A DNA stretch of 64,000 nucleotides from Chitinophagaceae bacterium (GTDB taxonomy: Bacteria > Bacteroidota > Bacteroidia > Chitinophagales > Chitinophagaceae): the NCBI GenBank assembly GCA_016722465.1, contig JADKJC010000002.1, positions 193,501-257,500 on the forward strand. Reading direction: 5' to 3'. Position numbers and translations under genes: made by a program. This document shows, in pieces, positions 26,745 through 39,212 of this stretch; positions within the stretch are counted from its first letter, which is position 1; the number at the start of each line of letters is the position of its first letter. Under the pieces are notes generated by a model that searched no databases, was not told the origin of the DNA, and saw only the letters and a program-made list of their open reading frames with translations.

Positions 26745-29700
26745 CTATTGTCTAATCATCAGCATTTCCGGTGTTGTAACATTTTGTGGTGTTGTAATTA
26801 ATAGTTGATACAGTCCTTTCGCAATACTTGACCCAAGATTTATTTCATGGTGGGTGTTGCCAGCTTCATGCCAAATTACAGATTTGTAAACCAGTTGCCC
26901 TGCCATGTTAACGATTCTTACACTATATATCCCAGGTACCTGGCCAGCAAACCCAATATTGACAGTGCTTCCATAAACAGGATTGGGCGTAACGGCAAAT
27001 CCGGAATTCCCTTTTTTTGATAATATTTTTACGATGCCGGTATATTTCCATAGCCTATCTATACCAATACTTTTTACACGGTAGAAATTTGTTCCAGTAA
27101 ATGGAATCTCATCCAGCCAGCTGTAAGTAATTTCATTACCGGCAGCGTTATAAGCAGGCCTGTCCCCAACTTTTACAAAGTTGCGGCCATCTGCAGACCT
27201 TTCTATTTCATACTTACTGATATTTACCTGGTTATTTACTTTCCATTCTACTGCAATATTATTTCCGGAATGTGCTGCCTTAATACTGGTAAAAGTTACA
27301 GGCAACACAATCATTGGCCTGAATATTATCTGAAAACGGTTATTGGCTGCAGAACCTGCATTCATATCTACTGTAAAATCATAGCGGGTGCTGTCATTTA
27401 AATTCAGGGGTGTGGTGCTGCCAAGATAATTATCAAACAGGAAAGCAGTCATACCAGGTTGTTCCAGGTTTTCAGCCACTATCTCTAATGTATAGCTCAA
27501 CTGCTTCATCTGGTACATTTTAAAATAAATGGTGTCATCAGCCATCACTACCGGCCGCTTTTCAACTACGAGTTCTGTATTGCTTTTTAGTATGCCAAAG
27601 TTTTCACTAAAGTTGAAACTCTTTCTAACATCATTCACATCTACTGCGTTACTGTAAGCATCGTCAAAAAACATCAACCCACCATCTACCACATCGCTGC
27701 TGCCGGTGTTATTTGCATACAGGTTAAACAATAACCTTTCTGTACCTGATGAAATTCCTGATGGCCTCAGGACAAGATGACTTCCGTTAGTCTTGCTGCT
27801 TTCTAATACCTGCACCGTTCCAGCAGTACTGGTTGACTGTACAAAAAATGCAGATCCACTTTCCACTGTATTATTTACTGATCCGTTAGCACCATAACTT
27901 CCTCCTCCGGGAGTAATAACATAGTTAGCACCACTACGGGTGAAAGTTTGATAAGCGCCGCTGCCATAAACGCCATTTAGTTTTGGGTCCCATACCTGGT
28001 AGGCATCTACAACACCGCCAGTAAGTATCACTTTAGTCAGGTCAATGGCGGAAGCATAAGGGTTTCTTATCAATGCCCACTTGCCTGCAACTACATTCAC
28101 TGCGGCCTGGTTACCCTGGTAGATTGCACCAGTACTTCTTAAAGTAGTAGATGTAGAAGCCGCATTACCTGCTCCTAAACCCATCTGGCCAGGGCTTCTG
28201 TCTCCCCGTATAAAAATAAAATATCCCGGCTGAGAACTGATTTGTGTAGTGCTGGTATTTGGAACTGGATCCAGATTATCTGTAACAGCGTTGTATTTAT
28301 ACAATGAAATACCTGGTGACAATGAATCAAAACCAAGCGACTGTGCCGCAGCAAGCGTTGCGGCTTTTCCTGGTATCATTATTCCATAACCAGGCATGCC
28401 ATTCACAAGTGCTGGCTGGTTTTCCTGCCAGGCCTGCCTTATTGTTTGCCCGGTGGTAGCTGCAGTAATTAAACGCCATGCTTTATTTGTATTCTTTGGT
28501 ACAAACCTTTCTACTGTTACATTACCGGATATATACCCGCCTGTTGTTCTCCCTTCTGCAATACGGGCTGTGCCAAACTGGTTTGATTTGATGGAAAGAA
28601 AGCCCCTTGTGGTAAGCCTAGCTGTGCCCAGAACCGTCAATGTGCCTTCAGTGCCTGCACTTGCGCCCCCGGTAATGCTCAACGCATTAGACAATGCGGC
28701 AGTAGCAGCATTGTTAAGTGTGAAATTTTTCAGGTAATTGTTGGTACCGCCAGTTGCAAAAAACAAGTTGCCAGCAGCAGCTCCAATTACCAGGCTTGAA
28801 TTATTAGACCCCATTAAAAAACCAGCGGTTCTTGAAACCGGGCCATTTAAAGTAAGTGTATTATTTCCTATTGACAGATTTCCATTGGTCAGCGTAAGCC
28901 TGCTTACAACAGTTCTGTCACCGCTTAATACAAGGGTATTGGTAGCTGCTGTTAAATTAATGGTTACGTTGGATGGAACACCTGCACCAACAGTTGTACC
29001 AGCCATCCACTCACGACCAGTATTAAATGTGCTGCAACCGCAGGCATAAATCAATGCGCTGCCATTGTTGTACAATGGCATATTCGTTACAACAGAACCT
29101 CCCGTATTAATTTGTAAAGATGTTACAATGGTAGTAGCAGCTCCAAAATTAACAGCACCCGCTACCGTAACTGTTGGAATACTCACTGTTCCCGTTACTG
29201 TACCGGTTCCTGCAAATGCCAGCGGGCCTCTTGTTGTATTAAAAGTTCCACCTGTTGCAGTAACTGTACCCCCATTTGGTATGGTAAGTTGTTTGGCATT
29301 CATGTTTATTCTACCCGCTTTCAGCTGCAATGAGTTTACAGTTGCTGTAATACTTACCGCCGCAGTCAATGCAACCACATTTGCAGGAGATACCCCGCTA
29401 TTATTAATAGTAAGTGTATTAATTGATCCCGGTAATCCATTCCCCGTTGACTGGTTAGACCTGCCATTATAAATATAATTGGCACTGGCACTGTAAGTAC
29501 GGGTAGTGGTTCGGATACTTCCTGAATTTGTCCCTGCCGCTGCAATCCCCCCCGTATTTCCAATACCCAGGAAAGCACCGCTCACCAGGTTGAATATACC
29601 GGTTCCTGAAACTAAATTGGCACGTGTATTTAGTGTACCCTTTACTATAAAAGAAGTGGTTGCACCTGTAACAGTTATTCCTCTTAATAAATTTACGGTG

Positions 29701-30848
29701 GTACCGACTGCTACTTCAACAGATTGCCCATTATTAAGTGTAAAACTGCCGCCACCATAAATTGTTTGAGTACTGCCATTCAACAGAAGTGCAGCGGTAT
29801 TTCCATTTAAATTGAGTGCCGTTGTTCTTGCGACATTGATATTTCCTTTTACTGATGAAGTGCCGGTTATACCAATGTTTGTTGTACCTCTTAAGGTAGT
29901 GATGCTATCGGCAGTAAATCCGGCAGTACCTGAAAGATTAGCCGTTCCAGTTCCATTAAATTCGATCTTGCCATACGTCCTTCCATTCAGTGTAACGCCA
30001 GCACCATTGGCCTGGTTCGCCCTGTACACACTTCCCGGGCTGAATACAATTTTTGAAGCAGGGGCGGCTAATCCAAAGGGGTCGCTACCAGCTGATGACA
30101 CATAAGATGTACCGGCAGAAAATACAGTGGTATTGGCTGTGCCACTGTTCCCAAAAGCATTACCGGTAAATCCTGTTGATGCAGTAAATACTGAAGGGCT
30201 GTTAAACACTACAGAAGTTGCATCTGCACCAAGTAACTGGTGGGCTGCATTGGTAAACGTTATATTACCTGATATACTTGCTTTTGCACCTGTTTGAAGG
30301 CTGAGTAATATTGCCCTGCTGCCTGCAATATTTAACTGGCAGCCAGTTGCTACAGACAGGTCATTTACAGCAGCACCATTATTAACAGTAATTGTATAAA
30401 CACCGGCTGCTGCAGGGCTTGTAAAAGTTACATTGGTACTATTTGAAACTGACAATCCTCCAATAGTTTCTGTGGGTACATTGGTAACTGTAGTAGTTGT
30501 TCCTGAAATACCATTACCATCAAATACAAGAATATCTGAAACCGCAGGAGTATTTCTTGCCGGGGTCCAGTTGGTCGCAGCAACCCAGGATGCCGGGCCT
30601 GTTTTATTCCATTTGTAAGTAGTTTGGGCAGCCGCAGTAAAGCCGCTCAATAATGTCAAAGCCACTATCACAGCGTTACCCCTGAACACAATACTACCAT
30701 TATAATGGGACTTTATTTTTTTGAAATAAACTTTGCTTGCTGCACTTAAAAAGGCCGCAAGGGATTTTTTCGATTTCATTTCCGATGACAGGTAAACTGA
30801 ATTTTTCATACTACTGCTTTTGATATTGTCATATTTAGCAGTTTTCAC
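26745..30848 (-). CDS. Large secreted protein with T9SS type A sorting domain
   Basis: An intact 1367-residue frame. The first ATG gives an unusually long N-terminal region before the hydrophobic core (AVIVALTLLSGFTAAAQ, about residues 58-75). The internal starts MKNSVYLSSEM or MKSKKSLAAF are alternatives. Then come YKWNKTGPASWVAATNWTP, beta-repeat segments (GxxxLNGxxxxxxG), a 300-residue module (VERFVPKNTNKAWRLI, YFIFIRGDRSPGQMG, VDAYQVWDPKLNG) shared twice with the neighbouring giant protein, and an FN3-like segment (ISKYEIERSADGRNF). The end is a sorting domain: FAVTPNPVYGSTVNIGF, YSVRIVNMAGQLVYKS and GLYQLLITTP. Exported across the outer membrane by T9SS. The function at the surface is unknown. 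Confidence 0.88.
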   Translation of the reverse strand: MKTAKYDNIKSSSMKNSVYLSSEMKSKKSLAAFLSAASKVYFKKIKSHYNGSIVFRGNAVIVALTLLSGFTAAAQTTYKWNKTGPASWVAATNWTPARNTPAVSDILVFDGNGISGTTTTVTNVPTETIGGLSVSNSTNVTFTSPAAAGVYTITVNNGAAVNDLSVATGCQLNIAGSRAILLSLQTGAKASISGNITFTNAAHQLLGADATSVVFNSPSVFTASTGFTGNAFGNSGTANTTVFSAGTSYVSSAGSDPFGLAAPASKIVFSPGSVYRANQANGAGVTLNGRTYGKIEFNGTGTANLSGTAGFTADSITTLRGTTNIGITGTSSVKGNINVARTTALNLNGNTAALLLNGSTQTIYGGGSFTLNNGQSVEVAVGTTVNLLRGITVTGATTSFIVKGTLNTRANLVSGTGIFNLVSGAFLGIGNTGGIAAAGTNSGSIRTTTRTYSASANYIYNGRSNQSTGNGLPGSINTLTINNSGVSPANVVALTAAVSITATVNSLQLKAGRINMNAKQLTIPNGGTVTATGGTFNTTRGPLAFAGTGTVTGTVSIPTVTVAGAVNFGAATTIVTSLQINTGGSVVTNMPLYNNGSALIYACGCSTFNTGREWMAGTTVGAGVPSNVTINLTAATNTLVLSGDRTVVSRLTLTNGNLSIGNNTLTLNGPVSRTAGFLMGSNNSSLVIGAAAGNLFFATGGTNNYLKNFTLNNAATAALSNALSITGGASAGTEGTLTVLGTARLTTRGFLSIKSNQFGTARIAEGRTTGGYISGNVTVERFVPKNTNKAWRLITAATTGQTIRQAWQENQPALVNGMPGYGIMIPGKAATLAAAQSLGFDSLSPGISLYKYNAVTDNLDPVPNTSTTQISSQPGYFIFIRGDRSPGQMGLGAGNAASTSTTLRSTGAIYQGNQAAVNVVAGKWALIRNPYASAIDLTKVILTGGVVDAYQVWDPKLNGVYGSGAYQTFTRSGANYVITPGGGSYGANGSVNNTVESGSAFFVQSTSTAGTVQVLESSKTNGSHLVLRPSGISSGTERLLFNLYANNTGSSDVVDGGLMFFDDAYSNAVDVNDVRKSFNFSENFGILKSNTELVVEKRPVVMADDTIYFKMYQMKQLSYTLEIVAENLEQPGMTAFLFDNYLGSTTPLNLNDSTRYDFTVDMNAGSAANNRFQIIFRPMIVLPVTFTSIKAAHSGNNIAVEWKVNNQVNISKYEIERSADGRNFVKVGDRPAYNAAGNEITYSWLDEIPFTGTNFYRVKSIGIDRLWKYTGIVKILSKKGNSGFAVTPNPVYGSTVNIGFAGQVPGIYSVRIVNMAGQLVYKSVIWHEAGNTHHEINLGSSIAKGLYQLLITTPQNVTTPEMLMIRQ

Positions 30849-31672
30849 TCAACAAAATGTTGAAAAGGGGAATACCAACTAGCCTGATCCGGTATGGGCA
30901 GGCAATCAAATGGGTGGTACTACGGAATAAATATGCATGATTCGGGCAGCGTATAATATTCAATGCCGCCTTTCAGTTAACTGTAACGAAAAAACAGCAG
31001 AAATATTTTAAAAGAATCTTTTACAGTTCTAAGTAGTAATCGAACGTACAAAAAGGCTGTGAACAAAAGCAATGCTTCAGTTAGTGTTGGATGGGAGTCT
31101 GCAGATCATGAAACTCATTTGTACAGTATTGTAATTTAAGGTTGCATCTCCTTAATTTACAATCATTGTTAATTTGTGTAGTGAGACCAACTTATTCTGT
31201 TTAATCTTTGCCTGCTTAAGAGAATACGCACAAGTTTGAAACTACAAATCATCACCTGCAAAACCCGGCTTAGTAAATCCATTAAGCCACTCATAAGTAT
31301 AAGGCTCGCCTGTTTAGCCTCCGCTGTTAATAGCAGAAGCAACCGGGTGGAATTAGCAGGCCGTGTGATCACATAGCCGGATACATGCTTTTTTAACAGC
31401 TATTAAAATAATTTTTTAATCTACAAAGCGCTTACAAACTTTACCACAATCGACATATTCAATAATGTAGCTTCCTATGATGTGCAGCGTGTGGTTTCAG
31501 CAAAATAAATTACAGAAATAAATTTGACCAAAATTCAACATTTTAAACTTAAACCGCCTTTTGTCTTTATATTTGATTCCCTTTTTTAAAATTGCGTATA
31601 TTCATTAAAGTTAACACAACAAATTAATTAACTCACTTCACCTGATAGGAACTCAACCATTAAGCTTAACAC
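30849..31672. other. 824-bp divergent intergenic region
   Basis: It separates the T9SS gene (leftward) from the giant modular gene (rightward). Short open frames inside have no coding character. A -7 box for the rightward gene is at 31568-31575. Apart from that I see no repeats, RNA genes or clear hairpins. The length is notable for this gene-dense window. Confidence 0.6.
31568..31575 (+). promoter_or_regulatory. Candidate -7 box of the giant modular gene
   Basis: TATATTTG, an exact TAnnTTTG match, 97 bp before the ATG, which would leave a leader of about 90 nt. No matching -33 TTTG at 19-21 bp. Confidence 0.45.
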
Positions 31673-34600
31673 ATGAAAAGATTTGTACAGGTCATCTTCT
31701 TTGCCTCATTATTAGCAGTATCAAGTTTATTATCAGCACAATCATCGGTAAGAAACTACACCTTTGCCAGTGCTACCGGAACCTATACCCCCATTACTGG
31801 TACCAATTCAACAGCTGTTGGAAATAATGGGAGGGAAAATGGTATACCCATCGGTTTCAACATATTTTATGGTGGCATTGGCTTTACCCACTTTTGTGTA
31901 AGCACCAACGGCTTTATTAAACTGGGTATTGGTACCACCACATTTGGTTCAAATGATTATATTAATAGTTTAAATAACGATCCAAGCCCCAATCCATTTT
32001 ACCCTTTAATTGCTGCCTTTTGGGATGACAACAATACCAATACTGGCAACATTGTTTACGCAACTACTGGGGCTGTTGGCTCAAGAGTACTTACCGTACA
32101 ATGGAGTAATATTAATATTGGAGGTGGAGCGGTGAGTAATTCGTTAACTGCGTCATTTCAAATAAAATTGTTTGAAGGAACCAACCTCGTTAAAATTATA
32201 TATTCAACTGCTTTTGAAAATGCAGCTCCGATTAGCGCATCCATCGGATTAAACGATCAAAATTCTTTTTTAAGTGTTACGCCTGATGCAACAGCTACCG
32301 TATCATCTACCACAGCTAATAACAATATTACCGACCTTACCAATATCAGGGGGAAAGAATATACGTTTACACCTAGAGCACCGCTTTGCAATTCTGTAAG
32401 TTCATTAACTGTTTCAAATATTACCAGTTCGGGGGCATTGCTAACAGCCCCGGCTGTAAGCGGCGCAACAGGCTATCGGTTTTATGTAAGCACTACAGCA
32501 GACTACCCAACTTCTTCAACTTTAACTACAACACCAACATTTACCTTAACCGGATTATTACCCAATACTACTTATTATGCCCAGGCAATGGCAGTTTGCT
32601 CTGGTGGCAATGGAAGCAGCTGGTACACCACTTCATTTACTACCAATTGTATTACTGTAACAATACCTTATTTTGAAAACTTTGATACCGTTGTGGCGCC
32701 TGCTTTACCTGGGTGCGTAAACATACAAGATGTAAATGCTGGCGCTACCTGGGCTAACGAAGCTTCGTCTGCCTTGGCCACGCCATATTCATCGCCAAAC
32801 TGTATGCTGTATAACTCCGACCCAAATATTGCTGGCAATGACTGGTTTTATACGCCACCCGTTACATTAACAGGTGGAACCAGTTACAGGATATCTTATT
32901 ATTTTAAAAGCCAAAGCAATGCTGCTATACAAAAATTAGAAGTAAAATATGGTATAGCTAACAATGCGGCTGCCATGGCGAATTTAATTGTAAGCAACAG
33001 CAATATCACAAACACCGCCTATAATGTTGTTGAAAGAGATTTTACACCCTCTGCAAATGGCGCCTATTTCTTTGGCTTTCATAATTTTTCTGATGCCAAT
33101 CAATCGGCATTGAATATAGATGATATTAGAATTACTACCACGCCAACATGCGGTGTGCCCACTTTATTAAATGTGGCTTTCACCTCTGCCAGTACAGCTC
33201 TTGCAAGCTGGACAGCCCCCACTACCGGAACTGTTACGGGCTATCAATATGCAGTAACCACTTCGGCAACACCGCCTGCAAGTGGCACAGCAGTTGGCAC
33301 TACTTCAGTAAATTTAACTTCACTTACACAGGGCCAGCAATATTATTTACATGTTAGAACCATTTGTGCTACCAATTCGGTTTGGTCCACAAAGCCTTTT
33401 CAACTGCCTTGCAGTGTTAAACAAGTACCTTACTTTGAAAATTTTGATACCAGCGTGGTGGTACCAGGGCTGAAACAATGTTATACTGTACAAGATTTGA
33501 ATGGGGCCAATACTTGGGTGACTACTGCTAACTCGCCGAGATCTGCACCCAATAGCATGGTATATAATTGGGATGCTGCTGTACCTGCAGATGACTGGTT
33601 TTTTACACCTCCCATTCGATTAACTGCCGGATTAAGTTATTGGATAAGTTATTATACCAAAGCGGATGTTTTTTCAGGAACTACTGAAAAGCTGGAAGTA
33701 AAATATGGTACGGCCAACAATGCCGCCTCCATGGTAAATTTATTAACCACCAACACCATTACGGGTACCACTTATTTTCAAATATTTAAAAGCTTTACTC
33801 CTGCAGCTACAGGAGATTATTATTTTGGGTTTCATGCTTTTTCTGATGCTGACCAGTATAATTTATATGTTGATGATATCCGGGTGAATTATTCAACTGA
33901 ATGCGGACCACCATCTGGTGTAGCTGTTTCTTCAACTACCAGCTCAGCATCTGTTACCTGGCTGCCATCTACCACTGGTACTGTTAACAATTATCAGTAT
34001 GCGCTTACCAACAGTGCCACTCCGCCAGAAACAGGTGCCATTACCACCAATACAGCCAGTGCCTCTTTTTCAGGCTTATTACCGGCTACACAATATTACT
34101 TTCATGTAAAATCATTGTGCACTTCTGGTTTGTACAGCACCTGGACAACTTATCCGTTTATCACACCGTGTGCAGCAGTGAATGTTCCTTACACAGAGAA
34201 TTTTAGTACAGTAGCCATTCCGGCATTACCAGCTTGTATGAGCAAAATTGATGTGAATGGCGGTAATGAATGGATTACAGATTCTTCTGTTAATTGCACA
34301 CCGACAAAGGCGCTGGTATATAAATTCAACTCAACCTTACCTGGTGATGACTGGGCATTTACACCAGGGTTGAATTTAACAGCAGGTGTGCCTTATGAGC
34401 TAACCTTTGACTATAAAGGCTGCAGTACTGGCGCTTACCAGGAAAAACTAGAAGTAAAATATGGCAATGCAAATGGTGTAGCAGCAATGACAAATGTATT
34501 GTACACCAATTCAGCGATCGACCTAAACACTTATCAACCAGCAAGGGCAGGCTTTACACCCTCTGTGAGTGGGGTGTATTATATTGGATTTCATGTTATA

Positions 34601-37600
34601 TCAATTGCCAATCAAAGAACGCTCTCTATTGACAATATCAAAGTAGATGTTTCTACTTTTTGCGGCCAGCCAACGAGCCCGGCTGTAACACTAACCAGTG
34701 ATACAACGGGAACTATTAAATGGAGCAGGCCTGTAGAGGGTACACCGGCATCTTATCAATATTCACTTAGCAATAGCAATATCCCTCCAGCATCAGGCAC
34801 AACTGTTACTGATACAAGTGTAGCATTCAGCGCAATAGCAGGTACCAGGTTTTTTGTGCATGTGCGTACGGTTTGTGCCAATGGCAATATCAGTGGCTGG
34901 ACAACCACCACTTTTACAACCGGCTGTGTTCCTAAAACCATTCCTTACGCTGAAAATTTTGACAATGTACCAACCCCATATTTAGGCAATTGTATGACCA
35001 GCCAGGATTTGAACGGTGGGGCCACCTGGAAAACGGATACCTACAAACCAAGATCGGCCCCCAACTCGATGTTGTACCGGTATGATCCGCTTTTACCGGG
35101 TAATGATTGGGCATACACACCCGGACTTAAATTAATTGGTGCTGTTAAATACCGACTATCTTTTTATTATAAAGCAAGAGGCCAAAACGAAAGGCTGCAG
35201 GTAAATTTTGGTGGAGCTGCCATTGCAGATTCGATGACAAGCTCATTATGGGACAATATATTTTCTGACAGTACTGCCTATCAACTGGGCCAGGTAGATT
35301 TTACAGCACCCCGTACCGGTGTGTTCTATCTTGGTTTTCATTCTTTATCTGTTTTAAACCAATGGGATTTGAATGTGGATGATATCAGGGTGGACTATGC
35401 CCCCGGATGCAGTGTGCCAACAAATTTGAGTACTACCGTCACTTCACAAACCACAGCAACAGTCAGTTGGTCGGCCCCTTACAATGGCCCTGCTGTTAGT
35501 TATGAATTTACCTATTCATCTCTTCGAACTACTCCAGCGGGTGGCAATATACAGAACGGTACTTCCTCCAATCTTACAGGCTTAATACCCGGAATAAAAT
35601 TGTACATGTTTGTAAGAAGTATTTGCGGAGGAGCTGCTGTTTCTGCCTGGGCGATGGATTCCATTTATATTCCATGTATTGCCAAAGTACCGCCTTACAC
35701 AGAAAATTTTGATGCTGTGGCGGTGCCAATATTGGCACCCTGTATCGCAATTGAAAATTTGAACGGCAGTAATACCTGGCTGCCCACCACTTTTTCGCCA
35801 AAATCGGCACCGAACAGTATGGTGTATAAATTTAATAGTGCAGTAGCAGCCAACGATTGGTTTTACACCGCACCATTGCAATTAACAGGAGGCACCAGTT
35901 ATCGCCTTACATTTTTTTACAAAGGAAGAAGTTTAAATCTGACTGAAAAATTAGAAGTGAAATATGGCACGGGTAATAATGTAAATTCCATGAACAATTT
36001 AATTTTTTCGGACACTGCTATTAGGTCAAACAGCTACCAGCAAACACAAAATGAATTTACACCAGCTGCTTCAGGTGTTTACTATATTGGATTTCATGCT
36101 TTTTCAAACGCCAACCAGTTTGATATAAATATTGATGACATAAGAGTTGAAGCAACGCCTAATTGCAGTAAGCCAACCAACTTGTCTGTTACCGTTACGG
36201 GCAATACAACAGCTACTGCCAGTTGGACTGCAGCTGCCGCCGGCACAGTAACCAACTATCAGTATGTTGTCAGCATTTCTAACGCTTTACCTGAAAATGG
36301 CCCACTTGTTTCCGGAACATCTGTTTCATTAACTGGACTTACACCTACGCAGCCCTATTACCTGCATGTAAGAACAATATGTTCAGGTGATCAGTATTCA
36401 TTGTGGTCCACTTTACCATTTACCATTCCCTGCCAGGCATATCCTTTGCCTTATTACGAAAATTTTGATACAGGAGATCTTCCATTATTACCACCCTGTA
36501 TGGCTGTAGAAAATGCGAATGGCGGCAATACCTGGAGCAGAAATGAAATTGGCTCTAACTCCTTTCCCTTTTCAGCTTTTTACACAGCAGATGCCGGCAG
36601 AAATGCCGATGACTGGTTGTTTACACCAACCGTAAACTTTACTGCCGGGCTAAGCTACAGGGTTAGTTTTTATTATAAAGCAGAGAGCGCCAATTTAACT
36701 GAAAAAATGGAAGTGAAGTATGGCAATGGTAATAATGCTGCGGCAATGACCAACCTGTTGATGAGTGACACCAATATCAACTTTACCAGCTTCCGGTTGT
36801 ACACCCTTGATTTTATCCCGGCAACAAGCGGAGCATTCAATATCGGGTTTCATGCCATCTCCGTTAAAAACAAATCCTTTTTGTATGTGGATGATATAAG
36901 GGTGGAGCGTTCGCCTGATTGCGGCAACCCTGTAAACCTGGCTGTTCATTTAACCAATGGCAATAGTGGCACTGTTACCTGGTCGCCTTCCAATATCGGC
37001 GTTCCGGTGAATTATGAATATGTGATTACTACCAGCAACAGCGACCCTGCCAGCTTTGGCATTGCACTTACAGACAGTTTTTCCTCCTTTAACGGGTTGA
37101 ACTTTTTTACGCAATACTATCTGCATGTAAGAACCGTATGCACCAATGGAGTTTCCATCTGGGTATCCACTCCATTTTACACTTTGCCAAACGACTCTGC
37201 TTGTACTGCATTGCCTTTAACATTAAATGGCGCAACCAGTTGCGGAAACACAAGCTTTGCCACTGCTGTCAGCGACCCTGCATTACCATCTAATTGCAAT
37301 ACTGCTGCCCCTAATTTTACCGTTTGGTATAAATACACTCCAGCGGTAAATGGCTCGGTGTATTTAAAAGCAGAAATTCCTTTTACAAATTATTCTCCTT
37401 TGTATGGATCAATTGGCTGGTACACTTTATCAGGTAACTGTAACAATGCTTCGTCGTTTACAATAATGCCCGGTAGCATTTGCCAGGAATTTGGACAATC
37501 AGGTGTTGGTGATGTAGATATATTACCTTCCCCTTCATTAACAGCAGGCACCACGTATTACATAATGATTAGTGGAATAGATTACAACTTCGGCAATTAT

Positions 37601-39164
37601 TGCTTAAGCCTCTTATCAACACCACCACCATCCTGCACCAATCATTTGTATCCAACCAATGCAGGACAAATAGATCCTGTGCCAGGCCCTGGTAATAACA
37701 TTACTTTCAGATGGAACAAAGTAACCGGTGCCACCGGCGGTTATGATTTGGTGCTGGATTCAATTTTTCCGCCAAGTGCTTTCAGGGTAAATGTAACCGA
37801 TAGTTTTTATGTATACACAGGTGTAAATTATAACAGAACATATTATTGGTACGTAGTTCCAAAAGACAACTTGGGAAATTCTACCGGTTGTGCTAGCCGC
37901 ACAAGCTATTTCACTACCTACAACGCCAGCAATTGCCGGCCGCTTACCAACTATGGCTGTTCGGCTGGTGACAGCATTACTTATTTCTCCTTAAAAGGTG
38001 AAGCAGGAACCAATATCAGGAATAATTCCGGCAACAGTTGTGGACAGGATCTTTTCTTTTGGGTATTCAGATTACATCAATTCGCCGTCGGCAATTTTGG
38101 AACCAGGTCTTGGTTATACAGGCTTTGTAAAAACTGCTTTGGCCAATAATTATGTTTCCATTTGGATCGATTTTAATAACAATGGCTTTTTTGAACCGAC
38201 CGAAAGATTACTGAATAATTTTAAAGCCGGGCCAACCCGTACGTTGTATTCAATTTTAATTCCGCAAAACGCTGCAACGGGGGACCGCCGTTTGAGAATC
38301 AGGAATATTTACAGCGATACAAAGCCAACCAGCCCAACTGACCCCTGCAACTATTATGATTACAGCGAAACAGAAGACTACCGTGTAAGTATAGCCTATA
38401 CAGTATCTGTACCCCGTTCTGCAGCCAATGGCACCCCTGGCAGTTGTGAAACTGTTTCTGCCACCACCATTGATGCAGCATCAAATAACATCAATGCTGC
38501 TGTGCCTGTATTGGATTCCACCAATAGTTTGGTTGCTGTCATTTATCCGGATGGCAATACTTTAGGAAGGGTGAATGGCAGCCTTTTCATACATAATGGC
38601 ACTATCAGAAAAAATAACGGCACTTATTACTTAAACAGGAATATCAGCATCAAACCGGAAATACAACCGGCTTCACCTTACCGGTTCTGGATGTATTATT
38701 GGGCTGCAGAACTGGATGCTTTGGTATCAGCACCTGGTTCCGGTGTTGCAACGGGTTTTGATTTGGTGATGACCAAAACAAAGCAGGACAGTTGCAGCAG
38801 TGGCATTGCTAATTACCAGCTAACAGATACTACCTTAATACCAAGTGGATATGGAACTCAGGGTGACCAGGGTAACCTGACCAGGTTTATTGTGGTTGAT
38901 GACGTAACCTCATTCTCCACCTTCTATTTAAATGGCAAACATACTTACCGATTTACAGGAAATGGCAACTGGAGCGACATTGCCAATTGGGAAAATCAAA
39001 ATAAACCACCTGCCATTTTACCGTCTGGAGATTTGATCATTATTGACAATGCAGCAGGCGGACAATGTGTACTGGATGTGATACAACGTATTTCTTTTTC
39101 AGGCAGTATCATTGTAAACAGTGGAAAAAAAATGGTGATCCCAGGGGTGTTAAACATACAATAA
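31673..39164 (+). CDS. Giant exported protein of alternating 'choice-of-anchor J' and FN3 modules (one-base frame break)
   Basis: About 2,496 residues after repair. A signal peptide (FVQVIFFASLLAVSSLLSAQ) leads into a 200-residue domain (HFCVSTNGFIKLGIG). Then an FN3 domain and six tandem modules of about 252 residues follow, each a cleaved-adhesin/anchor-J-type domain (P-Y-x-E-N-F at the start, DDWxxTPP in the middle, GxYYxGFHxxS and DDIRV at the end) plus an FN3 domain ending YxxHVRTxC. After the array come a domain starting DSACTALPLTLNGATSCGN, another FN3-like domain, a GEVED-type domain (YVSIWIDFNNNGFFEPTERL) and a final segment with GNWSDIANWENQNKPP. The frame changes at 38051-38060: one T too many in CTTTTCTTTTGGG; removing it joins DL to SFGYSDYI. 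I see no T9SS sorting domain at the end. Likely cell-surface or secreted adhesin. Confidence 0.83.
32666..37190 (+). repeat. Six tandem ~756-bp protein modules
   Basis: The PYxENF codons begin at 32666, 33428, 34187, 34943, 35693 and 36449, i.e. spacings of 762, 759, 756, 750 and 756 bp. Copies are clearly diverged at the DNA level, so the array is old and not an assembly duplicate. Confidence 0.9.
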
Positions 39165-39178
39165 TGTGGGTGAGAAAG

Positions 39179-39212
39179 TATTCCGGGTTCGGCGGTTGTT
39201 AAGCCCGGAATA
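39179..39212 (+). terminator. Terminator hairpin after the giant modular gene
   Basis: A 9-bp stem TATTCCGGG / CCCGGAATA with a 16-nt loop, followed by a T-rich ATTATTTCCTTCTTTC stretch, 15 bp after the stop codon. Confidence 0.7.

Noticed and set aside
28396..30105. Open frames of 84-135 codons opposite the 26745-30848 gene
   Set aside because: Same mirror effect; composition is the complement of the sense gene, and no family is recognisable.
32666..37190. Six tandem modules as a possible assembly artefact
   Set aside because: Copies are well diverged in DNA and protein, and spacing varies between 750 and 762 bp.
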